This document shows positions 1-10,419 of a stretch of DNA of 64,000 bases, piece after piece (positions within the stretch are counted from its first letter, which is position 1; every line of letters begins with the position of its first letter). The stretch comes from Trametes villosa. Lineage: Eukaryota > Basidiomycota > Agaricomycetes > Polyporales > Polyporaceae. A program made the position numbers and the translations under genes. Location: the NCBI GenBank assembly GCA_002964805.2, contig PUDQ02000113.1:682001-746000 (forward strand). The letters run 5' to 3'. The notes under the pieces are model-generated. The model saw only the letters and a program-made list of their open reading frames with translations. It did no database searches and was not told the origin of the DNA.

Positions 1-377
1 GAACTCGCGTGTAACCATCGCCCCGCCCCGACCAGAAGCTGGCATGGAGGCGTAGCACCCGAGGCTGACACGGCGACATAGCACAGGCCTTGCGGTGCCG
101 GGGTACAGGTGCGATGCGTGAGGGGCACGGATGTCTACAGTCCAATAAAAAGGGAAATTATGGTGGTACAGCGTGCTGGACTAGCAATAAAATAGAAGTG
201 AAGGTGGGCCACAACAAACGACCGGCGGGTACAGCCGAGATGAATGTCTATGGGCGCGCAAGCGGTACGCGAACGAACAGATAGCGAGTGCGAGAGCGAC
301 GAGGGAGCTACCGAGGGCGCACTCAGGCGACGCACGCTTCGAGGGAGCGGGAACATGCGTTGTATGGGTGACTACGA
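1..377. other. Left-edge intergenic stretch
   Basis: This is sequence downstream of the KCH gene and up to the window edge. Reading frames exist on both strands but are short, and none shows a recognisable family or a convincing splice pattern. Part of it is probably the 3' untranslated region of the KCH gene. Confidence 0.5.
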
Positions 378-2350
378 CTACATAGCGTGTCCGGCACTGT
401 GGTCATACCCGTCGCTGCCTCCGCTATGCCTGTCGTACTGCTGCTGGTGCTGGTGCTGCTGCGGCTGGTACCCGTGCTGCGCGGGCGCGAACATGTTCTG
501 CGGCCCGGGCGAGTACGGGTTCGGGTACTCGTCCTGGCGGTACTGCTGCTGCTGGCCGTACGGCGCCGTGCTCGCCGACCGATAGTCCGGCGCAGCGCTG
601 CCCGAGCGGTAATCCGGCGCGACGCTGCCCGAGCGGTAGTCGGGCGCAGCACTCGGCGAGCGGTAGTCCGGCGCCGCGCTGGGGGAGCGGTAGTCGGGCG
701 CGGCGCTCGGCGCGCGGTAGGGATCGTACGACTCGTACCCGCCGTACGCGCTGTGCTGCGCGGACGAGTGGTGCGCGGAGCCGAGGTCGTCCGCCTGGCC
801 GAACGGCGCGGCCGCGGAGGAGAGGTGCACCTGGCTCGCCGCGTACTCGTCCTCGTACGGCGCCTGCGGCGAGTCGGGGAGCGTCCCGATCGAGCCGTTG
901 TACTGGTGGTACGCGCCCCCCTGCTGCGCGTACGCGGGCATCGGCGGGTAGTCGAGCGGGGGGTAGTCCACGCCGTAGTCGACGGGCGCCTTGTAGTCCG
1001 CGTAGTAGTAGTCGCTCTGCGCGGCGAGCGTGCTCGGGGGCGGGCCGCGCGTCCGGACGGAGGCGACGTCGTCGCGGTCGTCGTCGAGGGAGACGCTCGG
1101 GAGGGTAGGCTGGGGGAGGGGCTTCGCGATGAGCTCGCCCTTCTTGTTCTTGAGGTGGGAGTAGTCGCCGGCGGCCTCCTTCTTCGCAAGGGCGGCAGCC
1201 TTGGCCAGACGCTGCTTGTTCCTGCGCTTGATAATCTCCGCAATACGCTGGAAGGGAATCAGCATCATGTTGAACACGTATTAAAAATACATGAACGAAC
1301 CTTGTCAACTTTGTGGCAGCAGTATTCCTACGCAAGGTAAGCACGCATACATTCCTGATGTGTGTCTGACATACCTTCAAGTTACCTTGAATGTGGCACA
1401 GCAGAGGAATGTAGCAGATACCCGCAATGATGAGCATCAGCAGGGAGAGGGCGAAGACGAAGACGGTGAAGGCCGTCGACACAGTGAGGGCAGAGGTAAT
1501 GTAGTCGCCGTCGAAGTACTTGCTGATCTTCCAGAACGGGCCGTCGTCCTCCTTGGAGAGGTAGAACGCGTAGAGGGTCAACGCGTTGATAGACTGACGC
1601 GGGCCGTCGGCGAAAAGCAGGCGCTTCCAGCTCTTGAACGTGAAGAACACGAAGAAGGCAAAGTCATCCATCCGCTTTGTTGACGCGGCGATGTGGTTGA
1701 AGAAGCAAAAGTGGTCGTATGACCCTGCGGAGATAGGTGAGCGCGGGAACGGCGTGGGCCGTTGTGCGGACTTACGGAGTGAGTAGTATTTGTTGGCCAT
1801 GACATTGGTGAATGCGTACGAGATGTCGCGGCTTTGGATGATCTTCTTCGCTTTGTATGCCTCGTACGCGAGCTGCAGGGTATGAGATCCCGTCGGGAAG
1901 GGGGCGAGCACTAAGATGAAACATACCAGGAGGAAGGAGAAGACGACGCAGCCGAAGAAGAGCCAACGGCCGACGCTGAAGGGGATGTAGACACAGCCGT
2001 TGGACTGGTCGCGGGGACAACTGTTGAAGATTGCGTTGGACCATGATGTTGTCGTGAGCATGGTCACCGCCGTGAAGATATCGGAGACATAGACGAGGAA
2101 GGAGATGAGGACGCCGACGTAGAGCCAAAGGTACCTAGACGTGCGGTGGTCAACACCGCGTACACACGGTCGCACGGACGACGGTGGGCTCACTTTAGGC
2201 GTCCACCGCAGCTGTTGTCTCTGAATTCTCGCGTGTCGATGAAGTCGAACTAGGCAGACCAATGAGGCGCGCTGCGGAATTGAGGGCGGCGGGGGGACTG
2301 ACCTTGTGGTCCGGAACGACCTCACGCTTCCAATCTGCTGTCTTGCACAT
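378..2350 (-). CDS. KCH-family low-affinity potassium transport protein (Kch1/Prm6-like)
   Basis: Six exons: 2350-2303, 2249-2194, 2134-1776, 1724-1375, 1327-1301 and 1247-378, giving 569 aa. The start MCKTADWKRE was chosen because exons 1-3 join to the family-typical stretch FDFIDTREF followed by YLWLYVGVLISFLVYVSDIF, the first membrane helix. A second helix covers WLFFGCVVFSFLLVCFILVL, and a third lies near ALTVSTAFTVFVFALSLLML. Between them lie the conserved AYKAKKIIQSRDISYAFTN and GPRQSINALTLYAF segments. Known family role: plasma-membrane K+ uptake linked to pheromone and calcium signalling in yeast (Kch1, Prm6). After the last helix comes a tiny 27-nt exon (EYCCHKVDK), then a long cytosolic tail rich in Pro, Tyr, Gln and Ser with tandem 9-aa repeats. 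It is transcribed divergently from DRG1. Family call is firm; the exact start is good but not proven. Confidence 0.9.
573..707 (-). repeat. 27-bp coding minisatellite in the KCH tail
   Basis: Five consecutive 27-bp units encode the nonapeptide SAAPDYRSP and close variants (RSG, RSA, SVAP). Preceding DPYRAP and following STAPYGQQQQ look like decayed edges. The repeat keeps frame and lies in the predicted disordered cytosolic tail, so copy number may vary between strains. Confidence 0.85.
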
Positions 2351-2745
2351 GAGGGCTCACAGACTCGCGTAGGGATGGTGGTGTAAAAGAGTGGATTGCG
2401 ACGTGGGGGCGGCCTCGATGTGAGAAGCAACGCCCGTGCCAGCCAGGTCGCAGGGGGAGTGAGCGGCGGTTTGGATAACGACCGGAGGCGAACCTAGGGA
2501 ACCGGGGGCGAGCGAGGCTGGGAGGTGGTCGTGGGCGCGGGCGTGGGCGGGGAGGCGGTGGGGGGCGAGATCAAGACAGGGCGGTGGACAGGAGGAGAGA
2601 CAGGACGTCGCAACGAGGGGAAAAGGCAGAACAGGCCTCGGGCGCAACAGACGCGGTCGTCGCTCTTGTCCACTTCGCTTGTTGTTCCCGTCTAAATGTA
2701 GCACTCCCACAGGCGCCCGTCCCCACCTCTCTCACACCCGCCACA
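2351..2745. promoter_or_regulatory. Divergent promoter region between KCH and DRG1
   Basis: 395 bp separate the two opposed start codons. It must carry both promoters and 5' leaders. I see no clear TATA box. A pyrimidine-rich stretch lies just ahead of the DRG1 ATG. Confidence 0.5.
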
Positions 2746-5480
2746 ATGACCACCGTACAGAAAATAAAGGTACCGCATCCCCCGCCCCCACCCCCGCGTT
2801 TGATTGTGCTCACTCCTTTGTCGAGCAAAGGAGATCGAAGATGAGATGGTAAGGCGCTCCCCCTTCGTCACAGAACACGCCGTGCTCAGTATCGCAGGCC
2901 AGGAGTATGTGCCGCCGTGCTTTTCGCGCCCGATCAGCGTCTCTAAACATCACCCCGGAAAACAGCGCAGAAGAATAAGGCCACGAGCTACCACTTGGGT
3001 CAGCTCAAGGCCAAGCTCGCGAAGCTTCGCCGTGAACTCCTTGGGCCTGGCGGCGGCGGCGGAGGTGGGGGCGGCGTCGGCTTCGATGTCGCACGAACCG
3101 GTATAGCGACAGTGGGCTTCGTCGGGTTCCCTTCAGTGGGCAAAGTACGTCCATCTCCGATCTCTTACAGCGGATTTCATATCGAAAGTCCATCTGGATG
3201 TATCGTTGCTTATGGAGCGCGGAACGTCCGAGCGTACCGCAAACACTCGCCGAGAAGTCAAAAGGATCTGACTTGGGGTCGGGGTAAGCACGGGGAGCCC
3301 GCCAAAATAGTGGAAGTGGGACTCTGACCCGACGGGTCGAAGTCCCACTTTCACTCGCCATTCGACTCTCACTTCTCGATGGGCGGCGCAGCCAGAACGA
3401 GGCGGGGGCGCAGAGGACGGCATGGAGGCTACGCGTACCCGATGCTTGCGGGCGTGCGCACGAGAGCGACGCCGAAGCGCACATGAATCAGGCAGGGGGC
3501 GCAGGCGCGAAGATAGTGCGGATGTCAACGAGGGAGGTGAAAGCGCCCTCACGGACACGAGTGTCAACGAGGTGGACACCTCCAGCCCATACAGCGAAGG
3601 CGACGAGGTCGTGGACATTCATGCGCGCGGCGGGCGTAGCCAGCAAGCGCATATACGAACACTCTACGCCTGCTCAGCGACAAGCGGATAGAACCGATCT
3701 TGCAATGGGCCTGGCTTGGACGGTCACTTCCACTTCCACTGGGCCAGTTTACTTTCACCATCTTAGTATATACTCCCTCACAATTGTCTGCTGCCCTTTT
3801 CGCAAGCGCCGCACACATTTCGACGCTCTTAGCCCCTCTGCCCAAAGGCAGACCTTATTGGGTCTGACCTTGTCAAGGGGACGCAATGGGTCGCGATGGC
3901 TCTAGGGTTTGCTGCATCCACTTGCGGATCCCTTGATCTCCGTCAGTTGCGACCTGACCCAAGGTTGGACTTCTGGTCGAACCTCTCGACGATGGGCGCG
4001 AGCACCGGACTCACTAGGTCGAGGGCACCAGCCCTACCCGACTGCCATAGCAAACGCCGGCGAAAGCTTTGAGACCATGGTACGCCGGGTCGAAGCACTG
4101 TAAGGATCTCTGAGCAACACAGAATCAAGTGGTCTATCGATATGAAATCCGCTGGAAATCCAACGTACTGTAGAGATACTGACCCGTGCTTTGCGCAGTC
4201 AACACTGATGTCAAAACTTACCGGCACACACTCCGAGGCCTCAGAAATCGATTTCACAACACTTACGACCGTACCTGGCACTGTGAAAGTGCACGGTGCA
4301 CCTATACAAATTCTAGACTTGCGTATGTCCCCAAAAATACTCGCCGCGCTCACTGCCTCATCCCCCTTAAGCCGGTATCATCGAGGGCGCGAACGATGGC
4401 CGCGGTCGAGGTCGACAAGGTATGTCCGTTCATCAGTATCACCTTCGCCCATTTGTTGATCCTGTCCGCAGTTATCGCCGGTATGTTCCCAGTCCCAACA
4501 TAGCCTCTCGCATATACCAACAGCGCCCGCAGTCGCACGGACATGCAACCTCATCTTCATCGTGCTCGACGTGCTGAAGCCGCTCGGCGACAAGGCGATC
4601 ATCGAGGCCGAGCTCGAGGGCTTCGGCATCCGCCTCAACAAGAAGCCGCCCGCGATCACCGTGCGCAAGAAAGAGAAGGGCGGGATTGCGATCACGAACA
4701 CCGTCCCGCTCACGAACATCGACCACGACGAGATCAAGGCCGTGCTGAGCGAGTACAAAATCAACAACGCCGACGTCGCCATCCGCCAGGCTGGTGCCAC
4801 CGCGGATGATCTTGTGGACGTGATTGAGGGAAACAGGTGCGTCCGGCTTGGTTTCGGGTGGAGTTGCCGCGCAGCGCTCACGAACCGCCCTCATTCGCGA
4901 ACTGCGCAGGGTGTACATTCCGGCAATATACGTGAGTCTCCCTTCCGCTCCCCCGCACGCTGGGCGCCCACTAACCGCAGCACGCGTGCGCAGGTGCTGA
5001 ACAAGATCGACGCAATCTCGATCGAGGAGCTCGACCTGCTGTACCGCATCCCGATGAGCGTCCCCGTCTCCTCGCGCGAGTGGTGGAACATCGACGAGCT
5101 GATCGACGTCATGTGGGAGACGCTGAACCTCGTGCGCGTGTACACGAAGCCGCGCGGGCTCGCGCCCGACTATTCGCAGCCCGTCGTCCTCCGCCGCGGG
5201 AAGTGCACGGTGGAGGACTTCTGTAACGCGATTCACAAGGAGATCGCGAAGCAGATGAAGTAGTGCGTACTGTTTGTTTAGCTTGGAGTTGCGGGTCGCG
5301 GCTGACGGCTTGGGACTTGCAGTGCGGTTGTGTGGGGTGCGAGCGCAAAGCATTCGCGAGGGCAGAAGGTCGGTCTGGACCATGTGCTCGAGGACGAGGA
5401 CGGTACGTCCTACTCGCTCTCTTGAACGACCTCCCGCTCACGCAGACATCCCCGCAGTCGTCCACATCTCCAAAAAGTAG
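2746..5480 (+). CDS. DRG1: DRG1/RBG1 developmentally regulated GTP-binding protein
   Basis: Twelve exons: 2746-2769, 2831-2848, 2898-2904, 2966-3144, 4199-4322, 4372-4419, 4472-4480, 4533-4836, 4910-4931, 4994-5262, 5323-5402 and 5458-5480, giving 368 aa, the usual DRG1 length. It belongs to the OBG/DRG GTPases, which in yeast (Rbg1 with Tma46) act on translating ribosomes. Seen in the translation: N-terminal KIKEIEDEM helix, glycine-rich loop, G1 GFPSVGKS, the switch stretch [12 protein letters not shown]3 [19 protein letters not shown]4 [13 protein letters not shown], and a C-terminal TGS-like part ending [18 protein letters not shown]. Two exons are extremely small (7 nt coding ART, 9 nt within QVIAV), and both are required by family alignment. 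The intron after the G1 lysine is 1,054 nt and holds a TIR-bounded insert. Confidence 0.93.
3168..4154. mobile_element. TIR-bounded insert (MITE-like) inside a DRG1 intron
   Basis: An 18-bp perfect inverted repeat, CAGCGGATTTCATATCGA, sits at 3168-3185 and in reverse complement at 4137-4154. Weaker inverted similarity continues about 25 bp inward on both sides. The pair encloses 987 bp, nearly all of the 1,054-nt intron, while the gene's other introns are about 50-60 nt. No transposase-like frame was recognised, so a non-autonomous DNA transposon is the best reading. I could not find a target-site duplication. Confidence 0.65.
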
Positions 5481-5709
5481 TAGAGTTGCTCGCAGACTGT
5501 GTAACCGTGCTTTGTACCACCTGTAGCCTTATATGTTCTCACCACCGCATCTATCATCTCAGTTCCGCTGTGAACCTCATTGATCTGCTCTGAATAAAAG
5601 GCGAGATGAACGACAATCAATTAGGATTAGAGCGTACAATGCGACTATGACGGGGCTACAGGTAGGCGTTATGGATACATGAGTAGGGGTTATGTGGGAC
5701 CTGGGTGGT

Positions 5710-7358
5710 CTATGATACAGTAGATATACAATCCTCGGCAAACAGCTCAGAAGTCTTCGTCCAGCGTGCTAGAACAAACCGTCAGCCTCCACACCAAACA
5801 CACGCGGCCAACCAAGTACGCACAACATACGGCTCGCGGCCGCATCTGCTTGCGGCGCGTCTGCGTTCTTATCCGTCGCCGCGGGACGCTGGAAGCCGGC
5901 CATGGCGTACTCGGAGACACGCTTCTCGAAGAAGTTCGTCTTGCCGGTGAGCGAGATCATGTCCATGAAGTCGAACGGGTTCGTCGCGCCGTAGTGCTTC
6001 TCGTTCCCGAGCGCGACGAGCAGCCGGTCCGCGACGAACTCGATGTACTCGCACATCAGCGCTGCGTTCATGCCGATGAGCGAAACTGGGAGCGCCTCTG
6101 CGGGTGGAAAGTCAGTATGTGAAGTGTGCCTAGGCGGGAGTGGGGGCGAAGGGGGACACACCTGTCAGGAACTCCTTCTCAATCTCAACGGCCTCCTTGA
6201 TGATACGCAACACTCGCTTGGGGTGCGGTCGTCGACGGAGATGGTGGAAGAGGAGACACGCGAAGTCGGTGTGCATGCCTTCGTCGCGGCTGATGAGCTC
6301 GTTCGAGAAGGTGAGGCCGGGCATGAGCCCGCGCTTCCTGAGCCAGAAGATCGCGGCGAACGAGCCAGAGAAGAAGATGCCCTCGACGGCGGCGAACGCG
6401 ACGAGCCGCTCCGCGAACGCGCTGCTACCGTCCGCGATCCAGCGCAGCGCCCAGTCCGCTTTCCTGGTGATGCATGGCACGGTGTCGATCGCGGCGAAGA
6501 GGAAGGCGCGGCGCGCGGGGTCGCGCACGTAGGTGTCGATGAGGAGCGAATATGTTTCGGCGTGTACGTTCTCGATCATGATCTGAAAGCCGTAGAAACA
6601 GCGGGCCTCAGCCGCCTGCACCTCGTTTGAAAACCGCTCGACAAGGTTCTCGTTGACAATGCCGTCGGAGGCGGCGAAGAAGGCGAGCACGTAGGAGATG
6701 AAGTGCCGCTCGTTGTCATTTAGCTTGTCGTTCCAGTCCATGAGGTCGTAGGAGAGATTGATCTCTTCGACTGTCCAGAAGGATGCTTGGGCGGTCTTGT
6801 ACATCTGCCATATCTGTTACCCAGGGTGAGCAACATTACGAACAACTGCGAGTCGTATTTTTGGAAGCGGTGACATGGAAGCAACACAGCTAGCGTACCA
6901 ACTTGACCCGCGGATGGATACAGGCCCTTGCGCACGTGCGTATACGTTGAGAAACCGCAACGTACCTCGTCATATTGTATTGGAAAGAGAACGAAACGTC
7001 GGCTAGTCTCTCTGAGCAAAGGTTCTTCGTCTGGAATGGAACAGGGGTAAGAATTTGGTTGACGGGTGCAGATGACAAAACAAGGCGACGTACGTTCAGG
7101 CAGGTCTACGTCCCCAACAAATCGTTCGTTCGGCTCCTCGTCTTCGAGGCTTGCATCACGCTTGTCCTCAGGCACCCTGCCGTGAGACTCGCTCTTTGAG
7201 AGCCGGTGCTTTGCGATAGGACTTCTCGGCGAACAGGGCGAGACGCTTGTGCCAGATGGAGAGGAGGGCCCGTTGTACCGCACCGGCTTGGTCTGGATTG
7301 ATGTTGACGTTGAGGGTGCGTTTGCGCTGTCGTACGAGGTGGAAGGCATAGGATGCAT
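5710..7358 (-). CDS. Ribonucleotide reductase small subunit, paralog A (C-terminal tail out of frame)
   Basis: Exons 7358-7094, 7030-6966, 6813-6162, 6097-5831, then a last exon from 5768. The ferritin-like R2 core is intact. Using the start at 7358, the metal ligands fall at D160, E191, H194, E254, E288 and H291, with the radical tyrosine at Y198 (motifs [27 protein letters not shown]). Exon 3 has the same 652-nt length as in paralog B. The last intron has a clean GTATGT donor, CTGAC branch and TAG acceptor. Spliced this way the frame reads past 5747 and ends at 5710, so the typical C-terminus (TLDEDF, encoded at 5767-5750 with a stop at 5749-5747) is missed by one nucleotide. That tail binds the large subunit in known R2 proteins. 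Either this copy has lost it, or a different donor (GTACGC at 5910) is used, or there is a base error. It is divergent from paralog B. The N-terminal start is less certain. Confidence 0.75.
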
Positions 7359-7468
7359 TCACGGCGCAAAGAGGAAAGATAAATTCTACCTTGTAGGCTC
7401 TTAGCTTGGACGGTGGCTGCTAAGCTGCGTAAGCGCCCGGCGGCTCCGGATATGAATCGCGTTATGTC

Positions 7469-7651
7469 ACGCGTGGCGCGCCAGATAGGCGCTGGCTGGC
7501 TCCTGCCTCCGCGTCCCCAGGCCTCGGCTTTCTTCGGCTTTGTCATTCCTGGCAGGCCAAGCGCCAGACGCGTGCTGGGCGAGACGGGGCATTTTCCCAC
7601 GGGCGCGGTGAGCCAGAGGGTTTTATACGAGCACGCGTCGCGTCGACGCGT
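7469..7651. promoter_or_regulatory. MCB (ACGCGT) boxes in the shared RNR promoter
   Basis: Four exact ACGCGT hexamers lie between the divergent RNR genes at 7469-7474, 7568-7573, 7633-7638 and 7646-7651. In yeasts this MluI cell-cycle box is bound by MBF (Mbp1/Swi6-type), which drives G1/S genes including ribonucleotide reductase. The placement fits, but binding is inferred. Confidence 0.75.
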
Positions 7652-7811
7652 CAACACGGCCAAACAGCGCGTAGGCGTCCGTTGTTGAAAATCCTGTCTT
7701 GCAATATATAAGGCCATCCTGCCTACCAGCCCGCCTCATCCACGCACCTCGACGCCCTCGAGCCCCCTGCTACCCTCCACAACGTCCTACACGTCCTCGA
7801 CATCGTTTGCC

Positions 7812-9305
7812 ATGTCTACCGTTAGCCCTACCACCCTTCCCTCTCCCGCCCCGACGCCGTCCAAGAAGGTGCGACGCGTCGCGCCACATGACACGCGTCT
7901 CAACTAACACCCTCTCTTAGGCGGCCGCTGCTCTCAAGGAGATGGCTCTCACCACCCCGACCAAGATCGCGAAGAAGCTAAACATCATCGACGATACGCG
8001 TCGCTCGGATTCTCCGGAGTCCGATGATGAGCGGCCCATCGCGTCCTCATCAAGAGAGCGCCGCTGGGTTGGTGAGGTTGACCTGCCCGAACGTAAGTCT
8101 TTGACGCGTCAAAACGCGTCGCGACGCGTACTAATGAGTCCTCGACGCGTAGACATGGAGCCTCTTCTCATCGAGTCGAAGCGTCGGTTTGTGCTCTTCC
8201 CCATCCAATATCACGAGGTATGCGCGACCATGTGACCGTTTGAACAATCCTAACATAGATTGTCTTCAGATCTGGCAGATGTACAAGAAGGCCGAGGCGT
8301 CCTTCTGGACGGCGGAGGAGATGGACTTGTCCAAGGACCTCCACGACTGGAACAACAAGCTCACCGACGATGAGCGCTACTTCATCTCGCACGTCCTCGC
8401 CTTCTTCGCCGCTTCGGACGGCATTGTCAACGAGAACCTCGTCGAGCGGTTTTCCAACGAGGTGCAGGCAGCGGAGGCGCGCTGCTTCTATGGCTTCCAG
8501 ATCATGATGGAGAACATCCACTCCGAGACCTACTCGCTGCTCATCGACACCTACATCAAGGACCCGAAGCAGCGCGAGCACCTCTTTGACGCGATCGAGA
8601 CCATCCCCTGCATCAAGAAGAAGGCCGACTGGGCTCTCCGGTGGATCACCGACAAGGAGTCTGCGTTCTCGGAGCGTCTCATTGCCTTTGCTGCTGTCGA
8701 GGGTATCTTCTTCTCCGGCTCTTTCGCGTCCATCTTCTGGCTCAAGAAGCGCGGACTCATGCCCGGCCTCACCTTCTCCAACGAGCTCATCTCTCGTGAC
8801 GAGGGCATGCACACCGACTTCGCGTGCTTGCTCTTCTCCCACCTGAAGCGCCGCCCTCACCCCGAGGTCGTCCTCCAGATCATCACGGAGGCGGTCGAGA
8901 TTGAGCAGGAGTTCCTGACTGGTGCGTGCGACGTCCCCGCATTACGAACTATGCTCACTCTATTTCAATAGATGCGCTCCCTTGTGCGCTCATTGGCATG
9001 AACGCGAAGCTCATGTGCCAGTACATCGAGTTCGTCGCGGACCGGCTGCTCGTCGCTCTCGGCGGCGAGAAGCACTACAACGTCACGAACCCCTTCGACT
9101 TCATGGACATGATCTCGCTCCAGGGCAAGACCAACTTCTTCGAGAAGCGCGTGTCGGACTACTCGAAGGCCGGTGTTGCCACCTCTGCGACGAGCACAAC
9201 GTCGCAGGTCAACACGAGCAAGAACTTGTTAGTCTTCCCGCTATGGTGCCATCCCCTGCATTGTACTGACATACCACACACAGCTCGATCGACGAGGACT
9301 TCTAA
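7812..9305 (+). CDS. RNR2: Ribonucleotide reductase small subunit, paralog B (complete)
   Basis: Six exons: 7812-7868, 7921-8092, 8153-8217, 8270-8921, 8972-9227 and 9284-9305, giving 407 aa. It makes the R2 subunit of class Ia ribonucleotide reductase, which supplies dNTPs by holding a diiron-tyrosyl radical. Ligands D148, E179, H182, E242, E276 and H279, and radical Y186, are all present. The last 22-nt exon encodes the canonical SIDEDF tail needed to dock on the large subunit. The N-terminal 70 or so residues are Ser/Pro-rich and unlike paralog A, while the core is very similar, so the pair is an inverted duplication that has diverged. Four ACGCGT boxes lie upstream and six more in introns 1 and 2, which suggests cell-cycle control. 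This is presumably the main functional copy. Confidence 0.95.
7874..8150 (+). promoter_or_regulatory. MCB boxes inside the first introns and exon 2 of RNR2-B
   Basis: ACGCGT occurs at 7874-7879 and 7893-7898 (intron 1), 7996-8001 (exon 2), and 8104-8109, 8114-8119, 8124-8129 and 8145-8150 (intron 2). Seven copies in 277 bp is far above chance. Intron 2 is almost made of this motif and its reverse-complement neighbourhood. Confidence 0.7.
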
Positions 9306-9657
9306 GTTCTTGTTCGTATCGCCTTGCTCCCGGAGGACGTCCGTTACATTATTCTCTGCATCGGCTCGCATCACTATGACCCCACTCACCGCGTATAAGT
9401 ATCCTACCTCATCTAGATTTGTCGCATTAGCTCTCCACGCACTGTACTATCGTCTGTACTACACTAGGCTGTGATCACTATCAATTCAATATATTCAATA
9501 CCACCCCACTGTGCGTCGATCGTATATTGCGGGCCACTATCGGTCGGAGACCTTGGCTCGAGTCAGGTCCGAGTCACGGCATGAGATACGCGTTGGACTT
9601 GGAGCGCTCTCGGAGTTTGGCCTGCAAGTTACAACTGCTTGCTTTCGACCGTCCAGA
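9306..9657. other. Intergenic stretch between RNR2-B and the PAT-like gene
   Basis: 352 bp on the plus strand between a stop and the next start. It is T-rich just after the RNR2 stop, as expected of a 3' untranslated region. No further gene or repeat was recognised. Confidence 0.5.
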
Positions 9658-10312
9658 ATGAAGCTCAACATCCGCGACATCACCGAGGCCGACCTCCCAG
9701 CACTCATCGAAATCTACAACGACCAGATCCTGCACGGAACGGCCACATTCCACACCGAGCTCCAGACGCTCGACGAACGCAGTAAATGGCTTGCAGGCTT
9801 GCAAGTGGAGGCCTATCCCTGCATCGTCGCCGAGGTCGCGGACGACGCGTCTGAGACGGGCGGGAAGCGCACCGTCGGCTGGTGCAACTTGTCCCATTAC
9901 AACATGCGGCAGGCGTACGACGGGTGAGTGCGCACGCGTGCTCTCGGAACGGGCGGGAACGTTGACGGGGAGCTCACTGCGCGATAAACAAGGACCGCGG
10001 AGCTGTCGCTCTACATCCACAAGGACTTCCGGGGGAAAGGCATCGGCGAGCAGCTCCTGGCGAGCATGCTTGCGGAGGCGCGCACGCAGGGCGGCCGTTT
10101 CCACGTCATCATCGGTGAGCACCGCAGCGGCTGGGTCCGGGGTCCGAGGAAGAGGCTGACAAGGCGTGTGGGCAGCGGGAGTGACGACGGAGAACGAAAG
10201 GACGGTGCGGTTCTGGGAGAAGCAGGGCTTCGAGCTGCGCGGGACGCTGCGCGAGGTGGGGCGCAAGTTTGGGCGGTGGCTGGATGTGTCGTATTTCCAG
10301 GTGTTCGTGTAA
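9658..10312 (+). CDS. GNAT N-acetyltransferase, phosphinothricin acetyltransferase (PAT/MnaT)-like
   Basis: Three exons: 9658-9923, 9993-10114 and 10176-10312, giving 174 aa, the normal size for this subgroup. It begins MKLNIRDITEADLPALIEIY, a typical PAT/YncA N-terminus, and carries the acetyl-CoA-binding motif A as SLYIHKDFRGKGIGEQLL. It continues with TENERTVRFWEKQGFELRG and ends GRWLDVSYFQVFV, all characteristic of this family. Members acetylate small amines such as phosphinothricin or methionine sulfoximine; the substrate here is unknown. It is not closely related in sequence or gene structure to the seven GNAT paralogs farther right. Confidence 0.88.
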
Positions 10313-10419
10313 GCCAAGAGTTACACAACGATGCATGCGGGCATGGTATACAAGAGGCAGATGCGCAAGCAAGGGCGAGAGAACATGAAAGCGCACGAGA
10401 CGGAGGGGCTCTAGGTGGG

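Noticed and set aside
323..1340. Long overlapping open frames on both strands opposite the KCH tail
   Set aside because: They are Arg/Val-rich shadows created by the GC-rich repeat region. The KCH frame is the one that joins to conserved exons.
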